Part shown: piece by piece, positions 18,472 to 25,529 of the stretch
How the letters are laid out: each line of letters starts with the position of its first letter
Numbering within the stretch: position 1 is the first letter of the stretch
Source of the DNA: Bryobacteraceae bacterium
GTDB taxonomy: Bacteria; Acidobacteriota; Terriglobia; Bryobacterales; Bryobacteraceae
Assembly: GCA_019187195.1 (NCBI GenBank)
Contig: JABAQT010000030.1
Location: 123,236 to 187,235 of the forward strand
Direction of reading: 5' to 3'
DNA length: 64,000 nt
Notes under the pieces: generated by a model
Databases searched by the model: none
What the model was told of the DNA's origin: nothing
What the model saw: only the letters and a program-made list of their open reading frames with translations
Position numbers and translations under genes: made by a program

Positions 18472-19216
18472 GTTTCTCGCCGTTCTCTTCTTCACCGCCG
18501 CCCTTCTCCGCGCACAGGACGCCCGCCGGATCATGCAGGAGGTCCAGGACCGCGCCAGGGCCGCTTCCCAGCGCTATGAGGGCACCCTCAAAGTAATCGA
18601 CAGCAGGAACAAGATCAGCGAAAAACGTTGGACGTACGACCGCATCGGATCGGCCGGCAGCAGCAAAGTCGTCATCCGCTTCTCGGCTCCCGCCGAAGTC
18701 AAAGGCGTCGCGCTCCTCGTCGTCAACCATCCCGAGCGCTCCTCGGACCAGTGGATGTGGACCCCGGCCCTCCAGCGAGACCGCCGCATCGCCTTCCAGG
18801 ACCGCTCCACCCGCTTCTTCGGAACCGACTTCAGCTTCGAGGACCTCGAGGAGCGCGACTCCAATCAGTACGACTACACGATCCTCGGCGAAGAAACCGT
18901 AAACGGCGCTCCCTGCTGGAAGCTCGAATCGCGTCCGAAAAAGTCGAAGTCGTCCCAATACACTCACGCTCATATCTGGGTCGACAAGGCACGCTACGTC
19001 TTCGAGAAGATCGAAAGTTTCCACGGCGGGAAACTGATCCGCCGCCTCATCTACGGCGACTACCGGCGGATCCAGAACATCTGGACGCCGCTCACCATGG
19101 AAATTGAAGAGGTAGGCCGTAAGAGCAAGACCATCCTCCACACCGAAAAACTCCAATACAACGTCCCCATGAAGGAGGAGCAGTTCACTCTGCAAGCCCT
19201 GCGCCGCGAATCATGA
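18464..19216 (+). CDS. Periplasmic LolA-like outer-membrane lipoprotein-sorting family protein
   Basis: 250 residues with a signal peptide (MNKFLAVLFFTAALLRAQ). The body has the MucB/LolA-like beta pattern, with repeated amphipathic strands. Diagnostic runs include VVIRFSAPAEVKGVALLVV, MWTPALQRDRRI and THAHIWVDKARYVFEKIESF. These fit the exported family annotated as outer-membrane lipoprotein-sorting protein (PF17131-like). Its start overlaps the permease gene by 8 bases and its stop overlaps the next gene (ATGA). It probably carries a hydrophobic substrate across the periplasm from the ABC exporter to the barrel encoded downstream; that is inference from order. Confidence 0.85.
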   Translation: MNKFLAVLFFTAALLRAQDARRIMQEVQDRARAASQRYEGTLKVIDSRNKISEKRWTYDRIGSAGSSKVVIRFSAPAEVKGVALLVVNHPERSSDQWMWTPALQRDRRIAFQDRSTRFFGTDFSFEDLEERDSNQYDYTILGEETVNGAPCWKLESRPKKSKSSQYTHAHIWVDKARYVFEKIESFHGGKLIRRLIYGDYRRIQNIWTPLTMEIEEVGRKSKTILHTEKLQYNVPMKEEQFTLQALRRES

Positions 19217-20421
19217 AGTGGATCATGCTCTTACTCCCGCTGCCGCTGCTCGCCCAAAACTTCTCCCAGCGCGGCTACCTTGAAGTCCGTGGCCTGTTCT
19301 TCCCGCAAACCGTCGATGGGGACAGTTCCCACACAATCGGCGATGCCCTCTTCCGCTGGGAGGGCTCTTACAAGTTCGGCGATGACTGGAAGTTCAACGG
19401 CTCCATCGATGCCCGCGCCGATACCCACCGCCAGGTCGAGCGCGGAGCCCGTCTCGACTGGCAGGATCGCTCGCTCCTCCGTCCCGCCTTCTCTCTTCGC
19501 CGCTTCAGCGCCACCTATCACAAGGGAAAACTCACCGCCGAATTCGGCAAGCAGTTTATCCGCTGGGGCAAGGCGGACATCCTCAACCCCACGGACCGCT
19601 TCGCCCCCAAGGATTTTCTCGAAGTCGTCAACTACGACTTCCTCGGCGTCCTCGCCGCCCGCGCCACCTATGAATCCGGTAACCACACCATCGATGTTGT
19701 CTTCACCCCCCGCATGACGCCCAGCCGCGCCCCCCTCCCCAATCAACGCTGGTCTCCGCCTCTCGATGCCTCCGGACTCCGGGTAACGGATAACGGCGTC
19801 CGCTATCCAGGAGCCGGCCAGTTCGGGGCGCGGTGGAACTTCCTCGGCCCCGGCTTCGAGTTCTCCACCTGCTTCTTCGAAGGCTTCCATTACCTTCCTT
19901 CGCTCGATGTCGCTTTCACCGCCCCCGCCCAGGCCGCCGTCACACGGTTCTTCCCCCGCCTCCGCCTCTATGGAACCGATGCCGCCGTCCCTCTGCGCTG
20001 GTTCACCGTCAAGGGCGAAGCCGCGTACTTCACCTCAACCGGCGGGAGAACCGACGAGTTCCTCCTCTACGTTCTTCAACTCGAGCGTCAACAGGGCGAG
20101 TGGTCCTTCGTCGGAGGCTACGCCGGCGAGTACGTCACCGCCGCCCGCAACCCCTACTTCTTCTCCCCGGACCGCGGCATCGCCCGTACCTTCCTCGGCC
20201 GCGTCGGTTACACCATCGACACCAACCGCGCCATATCCATTGAAACCGCCGTCCGCCAGAACGGCCAGGGAGCTTACGTCAAGTCGGAATATTCCCACGC
20301 TTTCGGCCAGCACTGGCGCGCCACCGCCGGCTTCATCCTTCTGCGCGGCAACCGCTCCGACTTCCTCGGCCAGTACAGCCGCAACTCTTACGCGACTGTT
20401 GCGCTACGCTACAGCTTCTGA
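19213..20421 (+). CDS. Outer-membrane beta-barrel protein (DUF1302-like)
   Basis: 402 residues with a short signal peptide (MKWIMLLLPLPLLAQ). The rest alternates aromatic and polar residues in barrel fashion and ends with a terminal Phe (VALRYSF), the usual BAM-recognition signature. The motif RWGKADILNPTDRFAPKDF resembles the DUF1302/RND-associated barrel family, where it sits near the N-terminus. The gene overlaps both neighbours by 1-4 bases and follows the LolA-like gene. It is a candidate outer-membrane receiver for whatever the ABC/LolA pair delivers. Barrel nature is well supported; the family name is less certain. Confidence 0.78.
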   Translation: MKWIMLLLPLPLLAQNFSQRGYLEVRGLFFPQTVDGDSSHTIGDALFRWEGSYKFGDDWKFNGSIDARADTHRQVERGARLDWQDRSLLRPAFSLRRFSATYHKGKLTAEFGKQFIRWGKADILNPTDRFAPKDFLEVVNYDFLGVLAARATYESGNHTIDVVFTPRMTPSRAPLPNQRWSPPLDASGLRVTDNGVRYPGAGQFGARWNFLGPGFEFSTCFFEGFHYLPSLDVAFTAPAQAAVTRFFPRLRLYGTDAAVPLRWFTVKGEAAYFTSTGGRTDEFLLYVLQLERQQGEWSFVGGYAGEYVTAARNPYFFSPDRGIARTFLGRVGYTIDTNRAISIETAVRQNGQGAYVKSEYSHAFGQHWRATAGFILLRGNRSDFLGQYSRNSYATVALRYSF

Positions 20422-21395
20422 TGATGAAACTCTTCGCTCTACTTCTCGTCCCGGCCTGTTTTGCCGGCTCGCTGCGGCTTGCCCCGCTCGAACGCGAGTT
20501 TCAGGCCCTCGCCGCCGGATTCGACGGCCGCGCCGGCGTCTGCGCCCAGGACGCCGGGGGCCGCGCCTGCATCAACGCCGCCCACCCCTTCTCGCTCCAA
20601 AGCGTGATGAAACTTCTCGTCGCCATCGCGGCCATGGACGCGGCCGGCCACCATCAACTCCGGCTCGAGGATTCCGTTCTCGTTCGCCGCCAGGATCTCA
20701 GCCTCTTCCATCAGCCGCTCGCGGATCTTGTTACGGACCAGGGCTACCGCACCACCTACGCGGACCTCATCCGGCGCGCCGTCACCGATAGCGACAGCGC
20801 GGCCGCCGACATTCTGGTGGCCAGGCTCGGAGGTCCCCGCGCCGTCCAGGCCTGCCTCACGCGCCTCGGCGTCGCCGGCATTCGCATCGACCGCGACGAG
20901 CGCCATCTTCAAACGGAAATCGCCGGCCTCGAATGGCGCCCCGAATTCGTCGACGCCGGCGTTCTCAAACGCGCCATCGACGCCGTCCCCGCCGCCCGGC
21001 GCGACAAGGCCTACCGCGCCTACCAGGTTGACGTCCGCGACACCTCTACCCCCGCGGCCATGGCCGGCATGCTCTTCCGCCTCGCCACCGGCGGACTCCT
21101 CCCCGGCCCGTCAACAAGACACCTCCTCGATGTCATGGAGCAGACCGTCACCGGCGAGGACCGCCTCAAAGCCGGCCTCGCTCCCGGCTGGAAAATCGGT
21201 CACAAGACCGGCACCAGCGGATCCTGGAACGGAGTCACGGCCGCCACCAACGACGCCGGCATCCTCACCGCTCCCGACGGCGGCATCGTCTCGATCGCGG
21301 TCTTCATCGCCGATACCAAGGCATCTCCCGCCGCCCGTGCCGCCCTGATTGCGAAACTCGCCGCCGCCGCCATCAGGCATTACGCAACGCAATAG
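20421..21395 (+). CDS. Class A beta-lactamase-like serine hydrolase
   Basis: 324 residues with a signal peptide (about 1-16). The class A motifs are present: S61-V-M-K64 (SxxK), S124-D-S126 in place of SDN, Glu160 of the omega loop (ERHLQ, with Gln164 where Asn170 is usual) and K262-T-G (HKTGTSG). Class A enzymes open beta-lactam rings in the periplasm through the serine. The SDN-to-SDS and N170-to-Q changes may alter substrate or rate. It is the last gene of the ABC/LolA/barrel operon (its ATG overlaps the barrel stop). A housekeeping peptidase or esterase role linked to envelope export is therefore also possible. Confidence 0.85.
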   Translation: MMKLFALLLVPACFAGSLRLAPLEREFQALAAGFDGRAGVCAQDAGGRACINAAHPFSLQSVMKLLVAIAAMDAAGHHQLRLEDSVLVRRQDLSLFHQPLADLVTDQGYRTTYADLIRRAVTDSDSAAADILVARLGGPRAVQACLTRLGVAGIRIDRDERHLQTEIAGLEWRPEFVDAGVLKRAIDAVPAARRDKAYRAYQVDVRDTSTPAAMAGMLFRLATGGLLPGPSTRHLLDVMEQTVTGEDRLKAGLAPGWKIGHKTGTSGSWNGVTAATNDAGILTAPDGGIVSIAVFIADTKASPAARAALIAKLAAAAIRHYATQ

Positions 21396-21511
21396 GCAGG
21401 CACGCGGCGCGCCGGTCGTGGACCCGCTGTATGTGGGCCAAGCGTGATGGCGTCACGTCGAACGTCCGTAGGCGCTGCGCCGGCCTTACGCGCTGCCTCT
21501 TCCCTCCGCTG

Positions 21512-22615
21512 TCACCGGCCGGATGCCAGGCGGCAGAGGGGGTCGCCGAGGACAACGGTCATCCAACTGAGCGAAGGGATGGCGGAGTAGAAGCTTTCGG
21601 CGAGGTTGCGGCCATTCAGATAGGCCGGGAAAAGGTAATCGGGCCGCACGCAGTTGCCCAGGAACGGTTCGAAGACGTTGCCCGAGGCGGCGGTGGCCCC
21701 GTCGCGGATGTAGTCGGCCGAGAGGGATTGGGGGCTCCCGTGAAACCACTTGGGCTGGTCTTTCGAACTCCAGGTGCTGAGCGTCCACGAGGCGGGGGGA
21801 AATTCGAAGGTGCGCGCGTTCGTGGAGACGAAATCGGTGGCAATGGCGCCGGGGAGCCACTGAAAACGAAGGAAGCGTTCCTTACGCTGAAAGTCGTTCG
21901 ACCCCCAGGAACCGTAGCCGATGACGCCGCGCTGGTGATAGACAACGGCGGAGGTCTCATCGAGGAAGACGCGGTTGGCGGGCAGGCGTATGGCTGCGTC
22001 GCGCAGCCACTCATCTCCGGCCTGCCCGCCGGAGGAACGGAGGTCGAGGACGACGCGGCCCCTGTTGACGGCGGCAAGCGAGCGGTCGACCATGGCGCGG
22101 ACATCGGAAAAATCATAGGCGGCGAGGCGGGTGACCAGGTAGAGGGGGAACTGCTTGCGGTCGAACTTCGCGCCGGGCTTGCCGAACATGGGGTTGGGGA
22201 TGAGGCCAGGGAGACGGTGAGCGCGGCCGTGCATATCCGCGTATAGGAGGGTGAGTTCGGAATCGACCGAAGCGGCATCGGTTCCTTTCGGCTCGCCCGT
22301 TCCCGTGATGGCGAGGGGCACGCCGAGCGTGGTGACAATGTAGAGGATCGAGTCCTGAAGGTGGTTCCGGGCGAGGAAAGCCGCGATGGGGGCGGCAATC
22401 TGCTGATTATAGACCTGGCGGGAGATCTGCTCGCCGGGAGTGGTGTCGAGGTACACGACGTTCGATTGTGGGATGTGGCGGGCGCGCGCGTAGTACTCGG
22501 CTATGGACTTCGAGACGGGAGATTGCCGGTTGGCGGCGATAAGCACATTTTCCGGCTTCTGCGCCTGGAGGGAGAGCGCGAAAACGCAGGCGAGGAAAAC
22601 GGAATGGAAACGCAC
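21512..22615 (-). CDS. TIGR03790-family exported protein
   Basis: 367 residues with a signal peptide (MRFHSVFLACVFALSLQA). The start of the mature protein reads NVLIAANRQSPVSKSIAEYY, then IPQSNVVYLDT and, later, GVIGYGSWGSND and LNGRNLAESFY. This is the pattern of the TIGR03790 family, widespread in Acidobacteria and Planctomycetes and of unknown function. It lies 5 bases after the cytochrome c gene on the same strand, so the two are probably cotranscribed. Confidence 0.85.
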   Translation of the reverse strand: MRFHSVFLACVFALSLQAQKPENVLIAANRQSPVSKSIAEYYARARHIPQSNVVYLDTTPGEQISRQVYNQQIAAPIAAFLARNHLQDSILYIVTTLGVPLAITGTGEPKGTDAASVDSELTLLYADMHGRAHRLPGLIPNPMFGKPGAKFDRKQFPLYLVTRLAAYDFSDVRAMVDRSLAAVNRGRVVLDLRSSGGQAGDEWLRDAAIRLPANRVFLDETSAVVYHQRGVIGYGSWGSNDFQRKERFLRFQWLPGAIATDFVSTNARTFEFPPASWTLSTWSSKDQPKWFHGSPQSLSADYIRDGATAASGNVFEPFLGNCVRPDYLFPAYLNGRNLAESFYSAIPSLSWMTVVLGDPLCRLASGR

Positions 22616-22620
22616 GAGGC

Positions 22621-23028
22621 CTACTTGAGGGACTTGAGGTATTCGACGATAGCCTCGGCGTCGGCGGGTTTAAGCTTGTAGGCGGGCATCGGCGGATCGG
22701 CGGCATGGCCGCGCGGATTGAGCCCGGTGGTCAGGAACTTCTTGAGACCGGCGGCTCCCCATCGCTCGAAGAGACGGCCGGAGGAGGTGATGTCGGGAGA
22801 AGTCTTGTGCCAGCCCGGGACGGGGTGGATGGGCTGGAAGTCGAGGACGGCGCCCTTGAGCCACTTGTCCTTATCGAGTTGGCCGTTCTCGAGTCGTGGG
22901 GTATGGCAATCCTGGCACTTGCTGACTTCCTCGACAAGGTATTTCCCGTATGCCGCCTGATCCGCGGCGAGAAGGCCCTGGGGGAGCAAACAGGATGAAA
23001 ACAGCGCAAGAAATAGACGTGGACCCAT
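22621..23028 (-). CDS. Small exported c-type cytochrome
   Basis: 135 residues from the ATG at 23028, chosen because a clear signal peptide (MGPRLFLALFSSCLLPQGLLA) begins there. A longer in-frame version would place 25 unlikely residues before it. The heme-binding motif is C38-Q-D-C-H42, and a probable distal ligand is Met114 in PPMPAYKL. The C-terminal helix ADAEAIVEYLKSL is typical of class I mono-heme cytochromes. It is a periplasmic electron carrier. It is divergent from the LysR gene, with 73 bases between starts. Confidence 0.9.
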   Translation of the reverse strand: MGPRLFLALFSSCLLPQGLLAADQAAYGKYLVEEVSKCQDCHTPRLENGQLDKDKWLKGAVLDFQPIHPVPGWHKTSPDITSSGRLFERWGAAGLKKFLTTGLNPRGHAADPPMPAYKLKPADAEAIVEYLKSLK

Positions 23029-23101
23029 TTTACCTGATGATATAATTTGGGTCAGTTCAGCCGCAACGAAGGCCCGCCGGGTCGCTGCGCACTGAGAGGT
23101 C

Positions 23102-24013
23102 ATGGACCTGGATCAACTTCACACCTTCCTCGAAATTGTGAGGCTGAAGAGCTTCTCGAAGGCGGCGCAGACGTGTTTCCGGACGCAACCGGCCATCAGC
23201 GCGCAGGTGCGGCAACTCGAACAGGAGATTCACGCGCCGCTGTTCGAGCGGCTGGGAACCCGGATCAGCCTGACCCCGGCGGGGCGGATCTTTGCCGGTT
23301 ACGCGGAGCAAATTCTCGACTTGCGGCGGCGCTCGCAGGACGCCATTAACGAACTCGAGCGGGTGCCGCGTGGGGAGCTGTTGATCGCGGCCAACGAAGC
23401 GACCTGCATCTACGTGTTGCCGGAGGTATTCTCGGAATATAAGAAAGAATTTCCAAACGTGCAGTTGCATGTCGACCGGAGCTATGGATCGAGGGTTGTC
23501 GAAGCGGTGCTCGACAACCAGGCCGATTTCGGCATCACCCAGTTGCCTGTCGAGGAAAAGAAGCTGCAGGCGGTGAAAATCCATTCCGATGAGATCAAAC
23601 TGATCCTGCCGTGCAGTCACGCGCTGGCGCAGAAAAGGATGGCCTCCTGCCGCGACGTGGCCGCGTATCCGCTGATTCTGCCAAAGAGCGGAACCACACG
23701 CAGCCGTCTGAATGCGTGGCTCGAACCCGTGGAGGAAAGCATTCGGATTTCGATGGAGCTGGACTCCACGGAAATGATAAAGAGATTCGTGATGGCTCAA
23801 TTAGGGGTGTCGTTTCTGGCGGCCTCGAATTGCGCCGAAGAAGTCGAAGCCGGAAGACTATGCACGGTTTCGCTGGCGCCGGAGCCGATGATCAGGCGGT
23901 TGGCGCTGATCTACCGCAAGGACAAGGCGCTGTCGAAGGCGGCCTTGGGATTCATCGACGTGATTCTCAAGCACGCCGGAGCGCGGGCGGGAAGGCCCGT
24001 GGCAAGCGCGTGA
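23102..24013 (+). CDS. LysR-family transcriptional regulator
   Basis: 303 residues. The N-terminal winged helix (about 1-60) has the classic LysR text LHTFLEIVRLKSFSKAAQ and AISAQVRQLEQEIHAPLFER. The effector-binding domain covers about 88-295. LysR proteins often control a divergent neighbour from the shared intergenic region, here the cytochrome c/TIGR03790 pair (73 bases between starts). No T-N11-A box was established by eye. The inducer is unknown. Confidence 0.93.
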   Translation: MDLDQLHTFLEIVRLKSFSKAAQTCFRTQPAISAQVRQLEQEIHAPLFERLGTRISLTPAGRIFAGYAEQILDLRRRSQDAINELERVPRGELLIAANEATCIYVLPEVFSEYKKEFPNVQLHVDRSYGSRVVEAVLDNQADFGITQLPVEEKKLQAVKIHSDEIKLILPCSHALAQKRMASCRDVAAYPLILPKSGTTRSRLNAWLEPVEESIRISMELDSTEMIKRFVMAQLGVSFLAASNCAEEVEAGRLCTVSLAPEPMIRRLALIYRKDKALSKAALGFIDVILKHAGARAGRPVASA

Positions 24014-24020
24014 GGGTGGC

Positions 24021-24338
24021 ATGGAAAAAATAGTTCAAAAGTTCTCGATAGTCTACATATCCCGTGGGGAAAAGACGGAAGTATTCCATTCAACGGAAGA
24101 AATTCCGGAGGATCTGAAGAAGCGGATCGCGCGGTCGGCGCGCGGTTCTCAGGTCGAGACGCTGCTGATTGCAAACGATAAGGGGCGGGAATTGCTCCGC
24201 TCGGAGGGGTGGAGCAAGCAGAAGAAAGAGGAGGGGGACGGCGGAGCGAGGCTGTCGCCGCGAGCGAGGTGGGCGATTCTGGGGCTGTTGGCGAGCGGCG
24301 TGGGAGCGCTGCTGGCGTGGGTGGTACGGCTGCACTGA
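24021..24338 (+). CDS. Small membrane-tethered protein of unknown function
   Basis: 105 residues, starting 7 bases after the LysR stop, so probably cotranscribed. The first 60 residues are mixed, charged alpha/beta sequence. A basic/acidic linker (KQKKEEGDGG) precedes a single C-terminal transmembrane helix (WAILGLLASGVGALLAWVV, about 83-101). Tail-anchored topology with the body in the cytoplasm is likely. I do not recognise a family. Confidence 0.6.
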   Translation: MEKIVQKFSIVYISRGEKTEVFHSTEEIPEDLKKRIARSARGSQVETLLIANDKGRELLRSEGWSKQKKEEGDGGARLSPRARWAILGLLASGVGALLAWVVRLH

Positions 24339-24372
24339 CGCTGTTTCCCTCACAGCGGCGAAGTTCCATCCG

Positions 24373-24774
24373 ATGAGTGGAGGAGTGGAGAGACGCGCCG
24401 AGGCGAGGCAGGTCTGCAACGAGACCGCGCAGGTCAAAATACTCAACGGCCGCGAGGAAACGATGCTGGCCACGGTGGCGGATATTTCTTCGCGTGGCTT
24501 GAAGTTGCTGCTTGCCGCGAGAGTGGAAGTGAATACGCCGGTAAGCGTGCGGCTGGGCGGACGCATCCTGCTGGGGGATGTTTGCTATTGCCGGCAGGCT
24601 GAGGCAGGCGCGTGGTGGGCGGGGGTGGCGCTGACACATTCCATCAGCGACGTGGAAGCGATCCGCAACCTGATGAGGCGGCTCCTCGAAGCCGAGGAAG
24701 AGGGCGCAAGATCCGGAAACCGCCTTACCGGACAGGCGAATAATCCGTGGCCTTGTAAAGGGCGATCCGGATGA
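24373..24774 (+). CDS. PilZ-domain protein (possible c-di-GMP receptor)
   Basis: 133 residues from the ATG at 24373. The frame is open further upstream but there reads as Arg/Trp-rich shadow sequence. PilZ motifs are present: RRAEAR near the N-terminus (RxxxR) and DISSRGLKL (D/N-x-S-x-x-G) about 40 residues later, then a beta-barrel with WWAGVAL. PilZ domains bind c-di-GMP through these motifs. The last 50 bases overlap the 3' end of the convergent NIPSNAP gene. Confidence 0.85.
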   Translation: MSGGVERRAEARQVCNETAQVKILNGREETMLATVADISSRGLKLLLAARVEVNTPVSVRLGGRILLGDVCYCRQAEAGAWWAGVALTHSISDVEAIRNLMRRLLEAEEEGARSGNRLTGQANNPWPCKGRSG

Positions 24775-25504
24775 CGCTCGATATCTGGCCGCTTCGATCT
24801 ATGGATTCCTTGCGGACCTTGATCCATTCGGGGTCGGCTCCAAAGGCGGTCCAGGCCTTCTCCCGGGCATCGAGCGAGTCGAATGGAATGAGATAGGTGA
24901 GGTTTGGGCGGTCGGATCCGATAATGGTGGAAGTGTACAGGATGGGATGGACTCCCACGCGGTGAAAGATACGGATTTCCGGGCCGGAAAAGCGCTCGTG
25001 GAGAGCGGCAAGTTGCCGGATTGTGGGGGAGTGGTAAGTGCGGAGTTCGAAGATGCGCGGAGACTTGGAACTTTCGCCGATGCCGGGTGAGTAAGGCGTG
25101 GCCTCGAGCAGGGAGGTCGAGAAGCTTTCGTAGGGAGCCTCGTCGCCCGCCTCCCAGGCGGTGAGGGCGGCGCGGTAATCGGCGTTCTGTTTGCGTTTGG
25201 CTTCGCTATCGAGAAACTCTCCAATCGAGGAGTGCCCTTGAATGACGACTACCTGTGGCATGTGTGGGGCGACCAGTCCATCCAGAATGATGCGCGGGCC
25301 TGAGAAGAACTTCATCGAGCCTTTGAGAAACTCGTGAATCCGTCCCACCTGGGAGCCGTTCCTGAGGAGATACTGATCGAGCTGGTAGTAAGGAGGCTTT
25401 CTCACGGCCCCGGGCAACGCCTTTCCTCCCATGGTGGCAAGACCCGTGGCGCCAATGCCAACAGTGCGAAGCCCCAAGCTTCCAAGAAATGATCTGCGGT
25501 CCAT
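24725..25504 (-). CDS. Exported NIPSNAP-family protein with Tat-like signal
   Basis: 259 residues from the ATG at 25504. The N-terminus MDRRSFLGSLGLRTVG followed by GATGLATMGGKALPGA is a twin-arginine-type signal. Two ferredoxin-like NIPSNAP modules follow: YYQLDQYLLRNGSQVGRIHE, and later FELRTYHSPTIRQLAALHERF with NLTYLIPFDSLDAREKAWTAF. NIPSNAP proteins are small, poorly understood dimeric alpha/beta-barrel proteins, common as exported paralogues in Acidobacteria. It is divergent from the propeller/phosphoesterase gene, with only 25 bases between start codons. Confidence 0.87.
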   Translation of the reverse strand: MDRRSFLGSLGLRTVGIGATGLATMGGKALPGAVRKPPYYQLDQYLLRNGSQVGRIHEFLKGSMKFFSGPRIILDGLVAPHMPQVVVIQGHSSIGEFLDSEAKRKQNADYRAALTAWEAGDEAPYESFSTSLLEATPYSPGIGESSKSPRIFELRTYHSPTIRQLAALHERFSGPEIRIFHRVGVHPILYTSTIIGSDRPNLTYLIPFDSLDAREKAWTAFGADPEWIKVRKESIDRSGQISSVIRIALYKATDYSPVR

Positions 25505-25529
25505 CTGCGATACCCTCGGATTAGTCGTC

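Noticed and set aside
16645..18534. 629-codon minus-strand frame inside the ABC permease
   Set aside because: Antisense shadow: Asp/Gly/Glu-rich, no domains, and the plus strand holds a clear FtsX permease.
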